A stretch of DNA of 64,000 nucleotides from positions 4,329,570 through 4,393,569 of the forward strand of contig NZ_CP042906.1 in assembly GCF_008728855.1 (NCBI RefSeq). Direction: 5' to 3'. Below the pieces are notes generated by a model. The model was not told the origin of the DNA. It saw only the letters and a program-made list of their open reading frames with translations, and searched no databases. A program made the translations under genes and the position numbers. Shown here in pieces: positions 33,663 to 42,060 of this stretch. Source of the DNA: Hypericibacter terrae (GTDB lineage Bacteria > Pseudomonadota > Alphaproteobacteria > Dongiales > Dongiaceae). How positions within the stretch are numbered: the stretch's first letter is position 1; each line of letters starts with the position of its first letter.

Positions 33663-33685
33663 CATTGATATTTATGGGTGTTTAC
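33663..33685. promoter_or_regulatory. 23-bp motif shared by both Dpp/Opp leaders, copy B
   Basis: CATTGATATTT, ATGGGT, GTTTAC; 21 of 23 bases equal copy A. TTGATA (33665-33670) with TAAGAA 16 bases further on (33687-33692) could be a sigma-70-type promoter. It lies 361 bases before the binding-protein ATG, about the same distance as copy A lies before its ATG at 28157. The rest of the leader up to about 33915 has no clear feature. Confidence 0.55.
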
Positions 33686-33916
33686 CTAAGAATTGCCGCC
33701 GGCCGGTTCAGCCTGGCGCCGACCTTCGAGACGCGGCGGCAGGCAGACGGCATTCGGGACAAGTCGAAGCCGCCGGAGGCGATTTCCATCGGGAGAGAGC
33801 ATAGCGGGACATGTCGCGCCTCGTCCCAAGGTCTGCCGGGCCGGACATTCCGGCCTTGCGCACCGGGACCGCGGGGGAGGATGAAGCGAATCTCGCGATC
33901 CTGTAATGCCATGGCG

Positions 33917-34026
33917 CTATGGTCCTCGGGATGCTCGTGGCATAGTCATTTCAAGTCATAAGCTGCCGCCAGTGGGGGTGCGGCGGTCCATCGAACCCCA
34001 CCGAAGCAAGGGAGGCTTCCGCTATG
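33917..34026 (+). ncRNA. Candidate cis-regulatory RNA, copy B
   Basis: P1: CTATG (33917-33921) with CATAG (33941-33945); copy A has a G-U pair where this copy has A-U. P2: GCCGC (33965-33969), loop CAGTGGGGGT, GCGGC (33980-33984). GTGGGG in the loop (33972-33977) is complementary to CCCCAC at 33996-34001, giving a 6-bp pseudoknot. P3: GAAGC-AAGGGAG-GCTTC (34003-34019); its loop is the Shine-Dalgarno for the ATG at 34024. Ligand-dependent folding would then decide ribosome access. No known riboswitch consensus was recognised. Based on two copies and hand pairing. Confidence 0.55.
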
Positions 34027-35616
34027 AGCGAACTCGAATATTGGAAATCGCGGCTTGCGGGCGGCAAAGTCAGCCGTCGTGAATTCATCGGCCGCGCCGC
34101 GGCCCTCGGCCTGACGACGGCGCTGGCGACCACGCTCGCCAGCAAGATCTCCGGCGCGGAGCCCAAGAAAGGCGGTTCGGCGAAATTCGGCCTGGCCCAT
34201 GGCGCCACCACAGACTCTCTCGACCCGGGCACCTGGCCCGATACCTTCACCCAGACCTCGTTCTGGGGCTCGACCTGCAACGGCCTCACCGACATCGATA
34301 CCAAAGGCAACATCGTCGGCGACCTGGCCGAAACCATGGAACCCTCGAAGGGCGCGACCGAGTGGATCTTCAAGCTCCGCAAGGGCGTCACGTTCCACAA
34401 CGGCAAGAATCTGACCTCGGCCGACGTCCTCGCTTCGTTCAATCATCACCGGGCCGAGAATTCCAAGTCGGCCGTGAAGTCGGTCCTCGCTCCGATCGCC
34501 GACATCAAGGCCGACGGCGCGGACACGGTCGTCTTCACGCTCAAGGATGCCAGCGCCGATTTCCCCTACCTGACCAGCGACTATCACATCCCCATCCTGC
34601 CGGCGAAGGACGACGGCACCCTCGACTGGCAGTCGGGCATCGGCACCGGCGCATTCATTCTCGAGAAGTTCGAGCCGGGCGTCTCCGCCAAGGAGAAGCG
34701 CAATCCCAATTACCATAAATCGGGACTTCCCTATTTCGACGAGGTCGAGTTCCTGGCGCTGACCGACGTGACGGCGCGGACCAACGCGCTCACCACGGGC
34801 GAAGTGCAGTTCATCGGCCGCTGCGATCTGAAGACCCTCAACCTGCTTCAGCGCAACAAGGATCTCGAGATCGACGAGGTCACCGGCTATGGCCATTACG
34901 TGCTGCCGATGGACACCACTCAGAAGCCGTTCGACGACGTGAACGTCCGGACGGCGCTCAAATACGCGCTCGACCGGGAAGAGGTGGTCAAGAAGATCTT
35001 CCTCGGCCACGCCACTGTCGGCAACGACAACCCGATCGCGCCGACCATCAAATACGCGATCCAGCCGGAACCGAAGTACAGCTATGACGTCGACAAGGCG
35101 AAGTTCTACCTGAAGAAGTCCGGACTCTCCTCGCTCAAGGTCGATCTCTCGGTCGCCGATGCCGCCTTCGACGGCGCCGTCGATACCGGCGTTCTCTTCA
35201 AAAATAGCGCCGCCAAGGCCGGCATCGACATCAATGTCGTGCGCGAACCCAACGACGGCTACTGGGACAATGTCTGGCTGAAGAAGGGCTGGTGCGCGTC
35301 CTATTGGAGCGGCCGGCCGACCTGCGACTGGATGTTCTCGACGGCTTATGCCGCCGGTGCGGCGTGGAACGAGACACATTGGAACAACGCGAGGTTCAAC
35401 CAACTGCTGGTCGCGGCCCGCGGGGAGACGGACGACAAGAAGCGCGCGACGATGTATGCGGAGATGCAGCAGATCACGCATGACGATGGCGGCGTGATCG
35501 TCCTGGTCTTCAATAACTATGTGAGCGCCCACTCGAAGAAAGTGGCTCACAACACGCTCGCCTCGAACTGGGAGAATGACGGCCTGAGAATGGCCGAGCG
35601 TTGGTGGTTCACCTGA
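34024..35616 (+). CDS. ABC transporter substrate-binding protein, family 5 (paralogue)
   Basis: 530 residues, paralogue of the protein at 28555. Tat signal SRREFI at 17-22, hydrophobic AAALGLTTALATTLAS, cleavage near SGA-E at about 45. Mature start EPKKGGSAKFGLAHGATTDS; WIFKLRKGVTFHNGKNLTSA and GIGTGAFILEKFEPGV match the paralogue. NVRTALKYALDREEVVKKIF is the hinge segment. It supplies the importer encoded at 35766-39298. Divergence from its twin in the binding lobe (SYWSGRPTCDWMFSTAY) suggests a different ligand. Translation starts immediately behind the RNA candidate. Confidence 0.92.
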   Translation: MSELEYWKSRLAGGKVSRREFIGRAAALGLTTALATTLASKISGAEPKKGGSAKFGLAHGATTDSLDPGTWPDTFTQTSFWGSTCNGLTDIDTKGNIVGDLAETMEPSKGATEWIFKLRKGVTFHNGKNLTSADVLASFNHHRAENSKSAVKSVLAPIADIKADGADTVVFTLKDASADFPYLTSDYHIPILPAKDDGTLDWQSGIGTGAFILEKFEPGVSAKEKRNPNYHKSGLPYFDEVEFLALTDVTARTNALTTGEVQFIGRCDLKTLNLLQRNKDLEIDEVTGYGHYVLPMDTTQKPFDDVNVRTALKYALDREEVVKKIFLGHATVGNDNPIAPTIKYAIQPEPKYSYDVDKAKFYLKKSGLSSLKVDLSVADAAFDGAVDTGVLFKNSAAKAGIDINVVREPNDGYWDNVWLKKGWCASYWSGRPTCDWMFSTAYAAGAAWNETHWNNARFNQLLVAARGETDDKKRATMYAEMQQITHDDGGVIVLVFNNYVSAHSKKVAHNTLASNWENDGLRMAERWWFT

Positions 35617-35638
35617 CCGCAGCCGGAACCGGAACTGC

Positions 35639-35669
35639 GACGGGCCGATCCTCTCGAGGAGGGCCCGTC
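35639..35669 (+). terminator. Stem-loop between binding protein and permease genes
   Basis: GACGGGCC and GGCCCGTC (8 bp) enclose a second small stem TCCT/AGGA. It lies 22 bases after the binding-protein stop with no T-run after it. As in the Pot-type operon, it probably stabilises the binding-protein mRNA or attenuates read-through. Confidence 0.5.
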
Positions 35670-35712
35670 CAACCGGTTTGATGAAGGGCAGCATCGGGGA
35701 GGAGCGCTCGCG

Positions 35713-35769
35713 ATGAGCGATGTCGACATCAACCGGCCTATGGTGCAGGCAAAGGAACCTCGGGCGTGA
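35713..35769 (+). CDS. Possible 18-codon upstream ORF coupled to permease gene
   Basis: ATG at 35713 preceded by GGGAGGAGCGCTCGCG, reading MSDVDINRPMVQAKEPRA and stopping at TGA 35767-35769, which overlaps the GTG start of the permease gene (GTGA). A good Shine-Dalgarno is here, whereas none is obvious just before the GTG, so ribosomes may reach the permease start by finishing this short frame. It could be a leader peptide or a simple coupling device. Not related to any known protein. Confidence 0.4.
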   Translation: MSDVDINRPMVQAKEPRA

Positions 35770-36749
35770 ACGCCGTTCTGAGGACGGTGCTGCAGCGGCT
35801 GGGGCTGGGCCTCGTTACCCTGTTCATCGTCTCGATCATCATCTTCACGGCGATCGAGATGCTGCCGGGAAATTTCGCGAAGGCCATTCTCGGTCAATCT
35901 GCCACGCCCGAGACGGTGGCCGCCTTCGAAAAGCAGATCGGCTTGGACAAGCCGCCGGTCGAGCGCTATTTCGACTGGATCGGCGGCGTGCTCCTTCACG
36001 GCGACTTCGGCATCTCCTTCGCCAGCGCCGGCAGCCTGGGCGGCGGCAGCGCGCGCACGGTCATGGAAGTGATCGGGCCCCGCCTGGAGAACACGCTTTT
36101 TCTTGCCGTTTTCGCCGCCTTGATCGCGGTGCCACTGGCGCTGGCGCTGGGAATGCTGGCGGCACTCTACCGCAACAGCCTGTTCGATCGCCTCGTGAAT
36201 CTGATCACCCTGACGTCGATCTCGGTGCCGGAGTTTTTCGTCGCCTACATCCTGATGCTGTTTCTGTCCGTCAAGTTTCAGATCTTCTCCTCGCTCGCCA
36301 CCGTCTCGCCGGATACGCCGTTCCTGGAGCATATCGAGAAATGCGCCTTGCCGACGATGACGCTTGTGCTGGTCATCGTCGCGCATATGATGCGCATGAC
36401 CCGGGCGGCGATCATCAATCTTCTCTCGAGCCCCTATATCGAGATGGCCAGGCTCAAGGGCCTGTCGCCTGCGCGCATCATCTATCGTCATGCCCTGCCC
36501 AATGCCTGGGCGCCGATTGCCAACGTCATCGCCGTCAACCTCGCCTATCTCGTGGTCGGCGTGGTGGTGGTCGAGGTCGTGTTCACCTACCCCGGCATCG
36601 GACAGCTGATGGTCAACGCGGTCTCGAGCCGTGACATCCCGGTGGTGCAGGCCTGCGCGCTCATCTTCGCGGCGACTTACATCGTGCTCAACCTGATCGC
36701 CGACGTCGCGGCGATCGTCACCAACCCCAGACTGCTGCACCCCCGATGA
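35766..36749 (+). CDS. ABC transporter permease, DppB type (second operon)
   Basis: 327 residues, six helices, paralogue of the protein at 30184. MNAVLRTVLQRLGLGLVTLF opens it; the periplasmic loop holds IGLDKPPVERYFDWIGGVLL. EAA region YIEMARLKGLSPARIIYRHA, then LPNAWAPIANVIAVNLAYLV. Start is GTG at 35766, shared with the stop of an 18-codon frame. A longer frame upstream is not available. Its end overlaps the next gene by four bases (ATGA). Confidence 0.9.
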   Translation: MNAVLRTVLQRLGLGLVTLFIVSIIIFTAIEMLPGNFAKAILGQSATPETVAAFEKQIGLDKPPVERYFDWIGGVLLHGDFGISFASAGSLGGGSARTVMEVIGPRLENTLFLAVFAALIAVPLALALGMLAALYRNSLFDRLVNLITLTSISVPEFFVAYILMLFLSVKFQIFSSLATVSPDTPFLEHIEKCALPTMTLVLVIVAHMMRMTRAAIINLLSSPYIEMARLKGLSPARIIYRHALPNAWAPIANVIAVNLAYLVVGVVVVEVVFTYPGIGQLMVNAVSSRDIPVVQACALIFAATYIVLNLIADVAAIVTNPRLLHPR

Positions 36750-37633
36750 CCGCGAGCACCCAAAAGGACCCCGGCTTGTCGTCCGGCCGGTTGCCGCGAA
36801 GCCCGCTCCAGTCGGCGTGGCAGAACCTGAAAAAGGCGCCGCTGACCGCCTGGTTCGGCATCATCGTGATCGCGTTCTACCTGATCCTGGCGCTGTTCGC
36901 CCCGGTGATCGCGCCTTACGGCGAGGCGGAGATCGTCGGTAACCAGTTCGATCCCTGGAGCAGCCAGTTCGTCTTCGGCACCGACCAGCTCGGCCGCGAC
37001 ATGCTATCCCGTCTGATCTTCGGCGCGCGCAACACGATCGGGATCGCCGTCGTGACGACGGGGCTCGCCTTCACGATCGGAGGCATTCTCGGCCTTCTTG
37101 CCTCGATCCTGGGAGGCTGGGTCGATCAGTTGCTGGGCCGGCTGGTGGATGTGCTGATGGCCATCCCGCAGCTCATCTTCGCGCTGGTCCTGCTGTCCAT
37201 ATTCGGCTCGTCGATTCCCAACCTGATCATAATTATCGCCGTCCTCGATTCGACCCGCGTGTTCCGCCTTACGCGCGCAGTCGCGATGAACATCGTGGTG
37301 CTCGATTTCGTGGAGGCCGCGAAACTGCAGGGCGAGAAACTCGGCTGGATCATGTCGCGCGAGATCCTGCCCAACATCCTGCCGCCGCTGGTCGCGGAGT
37401 TCGGCCTGCGCTTCTGCTTCGTGTTCCTGACGGTCGCGGCGCTCTCCTTCCTCGGCCTCGGCATCCAGCCGCCGACGGCCGACTGGGGTTCGATGGTTCG
37501 CGAGAACGCCACGCTGATCAATTATGGCGACATCACGCCGCTGCTGCCCGCCGGCAGCATTGCGCTGCTGACGGTCGCGGTCAATTTCGTCGTCGACTGG
37601 TTCCTGCACAAAACCAGTGGTTTGAAGGAATAG
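36746..37633 (+). CDS. ABC transporter permease, DppC type (second operon)
   Basis: 295 residues; about 30 residues of cytosolic lead (SPLQSAWQNLKKAPLTAWFG) precede the first helix. FVFGTDQLGRDMLSRLIFGA carries the family loop. The EAA region is FVEAAKLQGEKLGWIMSREI and LSFLGLGIQPPTADWGSM ends the conserved part. Six helices, inner membrane. Overlaps the previous gene by ATGA; the ATPase gene starts six bases after its stop. Confidence 0.92.
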   Translation: MTASTQKDPGLSSGRLPRSPLQSAWQNLKKAPLTAWFGIIVIAFYLILALFAPVIAPYGEAEIVGNQFDPWSSQFVFGTDQLGRDMLSRLIFGARNTIGIAVVTTGLAFTIGGILGLLASILGGWVDQLLGRLVDVLMAIPQLIFALVLLSIFGSSIPNLIIIIAVLDSTRVFRLTRAVAMNIVVLDFVEAAKLQGEKLGWIMSREILPNILPPLVAEFGLRFCFVFLTVAALSFLGLGIQPPTADWGSMVRENATLINYGDITPLLPAGSIALLTVAVNFVVDWFLHKTSGLKE

Positions 37634-37639
37634 GCGCCC

Positions 37640-39298
37640 GTGCAAGTCAAAGCGAAGCCCGGCAGCGCCGGCGATATCCTGCTTGAGATTCGCGGCCTCA
37701 GGGTCGAGGGCCAGAGCGACGAGGTCTGGCACGAGATCGTCAAGGGCGTGGGCCTGACATTGCGCCGCGGCGAGGTGCTGGGCCTCATCGGCGAATCCGG
37801 CGCCGGCAAATCGACCATCGGCCTCGCCGCCATGGGCTATACCAAGCCCGGCTGCCGCATCTCGGCGGGCACCATCATGTTCGACGGCGTCGATCTGGCC
37901 AAGGCGACCGAGCAGGCGAAGCGCAAGCTCTGGGGACCGCGGCTCTCCTATGTCGCGCAGTCGGCGGCGGCCTCCTTCAACCCGGCGCACCGGCTGATCG
38001 AGCAATATGCCGAAATCCCAGTCAGTCACGGCATCATGAGTGAGACCGACGCCCGGAAAGAGGCCGTCGATCTGTTCCGGCGGCTGCGCCTGCCCGACCC
38101 CGAGCATATCGGCGCGCGCTATCCCCACCAGGTGTCCGGCGGCCAGCTGCAGCGGGCCATGACGGCGATGGCTATGTCCTGCCATCCCGACCTGATCGTG
38201 TTCGACGAGCCGACCACGGCGCTCGACGTCACCACCCAGATCGAGGTGCTGGCCGCGATCAAGGACGTGGTGCGCCAGCTCCACACCGCCGCGATCTATA
38301 TCTCGCACGACCTGGCCGTGGTCGCGCAGATGGCCGACCGGATCATGGTGCTGCGCTATGGCGAGCTGGTCGAGGAGGCCCCGACCGGTCAGATGCTGTC
38401 GAACCCGCAGCAGGCCTACACCAAATCGCTCTGGGCGGTGCGCTCGCTGCACAAGAAGGAAGACCCCACCGGCGAGAACATCCTGCGGATCCAGAATGTC
38501 GATGCCAGCTACGGCAATGCGGTCAAGGTGCTGCATGACGTCTCGGTCGACCTGCCGCACGGGCGCACCGTCGCCGTGGTCGGCGAATCCGGTTCAGGGA
38601 AATCGACGTTGGCGCGCGTCATCACCGGTCTCCTGCCGCCGAGCAAGGGCTCGGTGATCTTCGACGGCAAGCCTCTCCCGCCGGCCCTGAAGAACCGGTC
38701 GAAGGACATGCTGCGCCGGCTGCAGATGATCTATCAGAGCCCGGACACGGCGCTCAATCCGCGCCGGCGCGTGCGCGACATCATCGGCCGGCCGCTGCAG
38801 CATCACCTGGGTCTGCGCGGTTCCGCGCGCGACAAGCGGGTGGTCGAGCTGCTGGAAATGATCGAGCTCGACCGCCGTTTCCTGGACCGCCTCCCCAGCG
38901 AGCTCTCGGGCGGGCAGAAGCAGCGGGTCTGCATCGCTCGCGCGCTGGCCGTCGAGCCCGATCTCATCATCTGCGACGAAGTCACCTCGGCGCTGGACCA
39001 GATCGTCGCCGAGGGCATCCTCAAGCTGCTGCTGCGCCTGCAGAAGGAGCTCGGCGTCTCCTACCTCTATATCACCCACGATCTCGCGACCGTGAAGGCG
39101 ATCGCCGACTGGGTCGTGGTGATGCATCAGGGCAAGGTGGTGCAGCAGGGCCCGAAGGAGCAGGTGCTGAAGCCGCCGCATCATCCCTATACCGAGCTGC
39201 TGCTGTCCTCCGTCCCCGAGATGGATCCGCGCTGGCTCGACGGGCTTCTGGCTCGACGCGCGGCCGCGGCCTCTGCCAAGATGGCGCCCGTCGCCTGA
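37640..39298 (+). CDS. ABC transporter ATP-binding protein, fused DppD-DppF type (second operon)
   Basis: 552 residues, two nucleotide-binding domains as in the paralogue at 31973. Domain 1: [55 protein letters not shown]. Domain 2: [36 protein letters not shown]. In the second Walker B the usual Asp-Glu-Pro-Thr reads [13 protein letters not shown], with Val for Pro, a mild departure. The GTG at 37640 is the only start near the previous stop. Together with the two permeases it forms the second importer. Confidence 0.92.
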   Translation: MQVKAKPGSAGDILLEIRGLRVEGQSDEVWHEIVKGVGLTLRRGEVLGLIGESGAGKSTIGLAAMGYTKPGCRISAGTIMFDGVDLAKATEQAKRKLWGPRLSYVAQSAAASFNPAHRLIEQYAEIPVSHGIMSETDARKEAVDLFRRLRLPDPEHIGARYPHQVSGGQLQRAMTAMAMSCHPDLIVFDEPTTALDVTTQIEVLAAIKDVVRQLHTAAIYISHDLAVVAQMADRIMVLRYGELVEEAPTGQMLSNPQQAYTKSLWAVRSLHKKEDPTGENILRIQNVDASYGNAVKVLHDVSVDLPHGRTVAVVGESGSGKSTLARVITGLLPPSKGSVIFDGKPLPPALKNRSKDMLRRLQMIYQSPDTALNPRRRVRDIIGRPLQHHLGLRGSARDKRVVELLEMIELDRRFLDRLPSELSGGQKQRVCIARALAVEPDLIICDEVTSALDQIVAEGILKLLLRLQKELGVSYLYITHDLATVKAIADWVVVMHQGKVVQQGPKEQVLKPPHHPYTELLLSSVPEMDPRWLDGLLARRAAAASAKMAPVA

Positions 39299-39322
39299 AC
39301 GGCGGGAGGGACTGGTTCAATC

Positions 39323-40264
39323 ATGGATATCCGGGCGCGCCTCGATCCGGAAATGCTGGCGGCCCTGGCCGAGAGCCAGCGGCTCTATGGCGGCGAGACC
39401 TTCGACCTGCAGGACCTTCCGGCGGCGCGCGAGGTCTATGCGCGCGAGCGCCGCTTCTGGAACAGCGACGGCCCCGCTCTCGCCGAGGTTCGGGATTTTT
39501 CGATTCCGGGGCCCTATGGCGCCGTGCCGCTGCGGCTCTATCGCCCCGCTACCGAGGGTCTGTTGCCGGCCCTCGTCTACCTCCATGGCGGGGGGTACGT
39601 CCTGGGCGACCTCAACACCCATGACCGCATCATGCGGCTCTTTGCGGTTCGATCGGGCGCCGCGGTCGTCGGCGTCGATTACCGGCTGGCGCCCGAGCAC
39701 AAGTTCCCGGTTCAGCTCGAGGAGATCGCGGCAGCCCTCGACTGGCTCGCCGACGAAGGACGGAGTGCCGGTATCGATGCAGCCCGGCTGGCGCTCGGTG
39801 GCGATTCCGCCGGCGCCCATCTGTCGCTCGGGACCGCCATTGCTTTCAAGGGCAGGAGCCCGCGCATCAGCGGCATGCTGCTCTACTATGGCAGCTTCGG
39901 TCTCGGCGACTCGCTGTCGATGCGGGTCTGCGCCAACGATCTCGACGGGGTGAAGCCGTCCGATCTCGCTTTCTACCGGAATGCCTATCTTCGAGGGCCG
40001 CGTGACCGCGAGGATCAGCGCCTCGACTGCCTCTCGGCCGATCTCGCCGGCCTGCCGCCCGCCTATGTCCTGGCGCTCGAGCTCGACACGTTGCGCGACG
40101 ACAGCCTGGCGCTGGTCGAGTTGCTGACCCGTGCCGGCGTTGCCTGCCGGCTCACGCGCCATGACGGCGTCCTGCATGGCTATCTGCATTACAGCCGTGT
40201 GATTCCCAAGGCGATGCAGGCGATCGAAGAGGGCGCGACCGCCTTGCGCGGCTGGCTGTTCTGA
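39323..40264 (+). CDS. Alpha/beta hydrolase, hormone-sensitive lipase family
   Basis: 313 residues. Oxyanion motif LVYLHGGGYVLGDL (HGGG at about 91-94) and nucleophile elbow LALGGDSAGAHLSLG (GDSAG, Ser at about 160) place it in the HSL (bacterial family IV) esterases. Catalytic Asp is in YVLALELDTLRDD and His in GVLHGYLHYSR. It has no signal peptide and acts in the cytosol on small esters or lactones. It is the last gene of the second importer operon, 24 bases after the ATPase, which suggests that the imported molecule is an ester. Confidence 0.88.
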   Translation: MDIRARLDPEMLAALAESQRLYGGETFDLQDLPAAREVYARERRFWNSDGPALAEVRDFSIPGPYGAVPLRLYRPATEGLLPALVYLHGGGYVLGDLNTHDRIMRLFAVRSGAAVVGVDYRLAPEHKFPVQLEEIAAALDWLADEGRSAGIDAARLALGGDSAGAHLSLGTAIAFKGRSPRISGMLLYYGSFGLGDSLSMRVCANDLDGVKPSDLAFYRNAYLRGPRDREDQRLDCLSADLAGLPPAYVLALELDTLRDDSLALVELLTRAGVACRLTRHDGVLHGYLHYSRVIPKAMQAIEEGATALRGWLF

Positions 40265-40309
40265 AATTCCGGTACGGCGCCTGACCTCGATGTCGCACCG
40301 CCCGGCTTA

Positions 40310-40366
40310 GGAAACCCGCGGGTTTCCGTAACAGGCTGATTCGGTCCGGAGATTTCCCCAGGGAAA
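40310..40366. promoter_or_regulatory. Pair of palindromes upstream of tolC-family gene
   Basis: A perfect 18-bp palindrome GGAAACCCGCGGGTTTCC at 40310-40327 is followed by TTTCCC-CA-GGGAAA at 40353-40366, and GGAAACCCGC recurs directly at 40362-40371. They lie 117-173 bases before the ATG at 40483. There is no T-run, so an operator for a dimeric repressor is more likely than a terminator, though the first could also end the hydrolase transcript. Confidence 0.45.
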
Positions 40367-40482
40367 CCCGCCCAAAACCCGGCCGGCGCCCCGCTTGGAG
40401 AGAATCCCGGTTTGCTTAACCATTTCCCCCGGGCATAATCGCGCCAATCGCAAATACGCTAAAAACGTAGGAAATCCCCCAC

Positions 40483-41886
40483 ATGCCCAGCCGTCGCGCC
40501 CGCCTTTCCAGGCCCGCCGTTCGATCGCTGTCCGGCCTGCTGTCGATGGCCTTCGCCCTGTTGCTCGCGACGGGTCCGAGCCATCCGGCGTTCGCCGCGG
40601 ACACGCTGTTGGACGCCCTGGCCAAAGCCTATAACAACAATCCCCAGCTCCAGGCCGCGCGCGCGCAGTTGCGGGCGACCGATGAAGGCGTCCCGCAGGC
40701 CAAGTCCGGCTGGCGCCCCACGGTCACGGCGACCGGCGATGTCGGCGAGGCCTGGGCCAACAATTACCCGGGGCTGCAATCGCCAAGCGACTATCAGCCG
40801 CGCGGCGTCGATCTCGAGGTCACCCAACCGCTCTATACCGGCGAGCGTACGCCGTCAGCCTTGCGCCAGGCTGAAAGCCTGGTGCTGGCGCAGCGCTCGG
40901 TCCTGACCTCGGCGGAGCAGACCGTGCTGCAATCGGCCGTGACCGCCTATATGAACGTGGTCCAGGCCGTCGCCGTGCTCGAGCTCAATACCAACCAGGA
41001 AGCGGTCATCCGGCGCGACCTGGAAGCGACCCGCACGCGCTTCGAAGTCGGCGAGCTGACCAAGACGGACGTGGCCCAGGCCGAAGCGAGCCTTGCCGGT
41101 GCCACCGCCGCCCGCATCCAGTCGGAAGGCCTGTTGGCCGCGGCCCGTGCCGCCTATGCCAACGTGATCGGCGAGAACCCGGGAACCCTGGTGCAGCCGC
41201 CACCTCTTACCGGGCTTCCCGCAAGCCAGGAAGAGGTTGTCGCTGGCTCGGAGGATGCCCCGACCGTGACCGCCGCCAAATATAACGAGCAGGCAGCGCA
41301 CGACGGTATCGATGTCGCCTTCAGCCAGATCATGCCCTTCCTCAACATCGTCGGCACTGCGGGCATGTCGGATGACGCCAATGCCGCCAACACAGGGCGG
41401 AATTCGGCGTCCATCATGCTGCAGCTGACCGTGCCCCTCTATCAGGCCGGCCTGCCCGCGGCCGATGTCCGTCAGTCGAAGCAGGTCGCGGCCCAGCGCC
41501 GCCAGGAGCTCGAGAACGAGCGCCGCTTCGCCATTCAGACGGCGGTCCAATCCTGGTCGGCGCTGCAGACGGCGCGCGCGCAGATCAGTTCCTTCGTCGA
41601 GCAGGTCCGCGCCAACAAGGTCGCCCTCGAGGGCGTCCGGCTCGAGGCCAATGTCGGCGCCCGGACGGTGCTCGATATCCTGGACGCCGAGCAGGCCTAT
41701 CTGAATTCCCAGGTCAGTCTCGTGACCGCGCAGCGCGACGAGGTGGTTGCGGCCTATGCCGTCGAAGCCGCGGTCGGCAGGCTGACCGCGCGCGATCTGG
41801 CGCTGCCGGTCGAGTATTACGACGTCGAGGCCTACTACAACGAAGTCCACGACAAGTTCTGGGGCTTCGGCACCAAGACGCAATAG
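40483..41886 (+). CDS. TolC family outer membrane efflux protein
   Basis: 467 residues. Signal peptide: basic start then LLSMAFALLLATGPSHPAFA, cleavage after Ala38. The mature protein begins DTLLDALAKAYNNNPQLQAA, the standard TolC/BepC opening. Two internally similar halves of coiled-coil and beta strand follow: GVDLEVTQPLYTGERTPSAL with TDVAQAEASLAGATAARI, and ASIMLQLTVPLYQAGLPAAD with TVLDILDAEQAYLNSQVSLV. It forms the trimeric outer-membrane duct for type I secretion or RND/MFS efflux. No partner pump is adjacent. Confidence 0.93.
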   Translation: MPSRRARLSRPAVRSLSGLLSMAFALLLATGPSHPAFAADTLLDALAKAYNNNPQLQAARAQLRATDEGVPQAKSGWRPTVTATGDVGEAWANNYPGLQSPSDYQPRGVDLEVTQPLYTGERTPSALRQAESLVLAQRSVLTSAEQTVLQSAVTAYMNVVQAVAVLELNTNQEAVIRRDLEATRTRFEVGELTKTDVAQAEASLAGATAARIQSEGLLAAARAAYANVIGENPGTLVQPPPLTGLPASQEEVVAGSEDAPTVTAAKYNEQAAHDGIDVAFSQIMPFLNIVGTAGMSDDANAANTGRNSASIMLQLTVPLYQAGLPAADVRQSKQVAAQRRQELENERRFAIQTAVQSWSALQTARAQISSFVEQVRANKVALEGVRLEANVGARTVLDILDAEQAYLNSQVSLVTAQRDEVVAAYAVEAAVGRLTARDLALPVEYYDVEAYYNEVHDKFWGFGTKTQ

Positions 41887-41894
41887 GAGCATCG

Positions 41895-41924
41895 GTCCGG
41901 CGTCGGCCCCAGCCGACGCCGGAC
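41895..41924 (+). terminator. 13-bp stem-loop after tolC-family gene
   Basis: GTCCGGCGTCGGC, loop CCCA, GCCGACGCCGGAC, a perfect 13-bp stem beginning nine bases after the stop. No T-run. The rest of the 315-base gap to the universal stress protein gene holds the FNR-like box and otherwise nothing recognised. Confidence 0.6.
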
Positions 41925-42060
41925 AGCCTGCCGAACGGATGCGGGTCCCCTCGGCATTGCCACGGCCCCGGATAATCGCCGCCCGAACGCGCGACCTATC
42001 CCTTTGATCAGGATAGGTTTCCTACGCGCCAACCCCGCCTCGCCCAAAACCCTGGCGGGA

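Noticed and set aside
28055-34026. Known riboswitch classes (SAM-II, preQ1, ZTP, guanidine, glycine) as the identity of the RNA element
   Set aside because: None of their core sequences as I recall them fits GCCGC-10-GCGGC followed by CCCCACC and GAAGC-7-GCTTC. Not tested by search.
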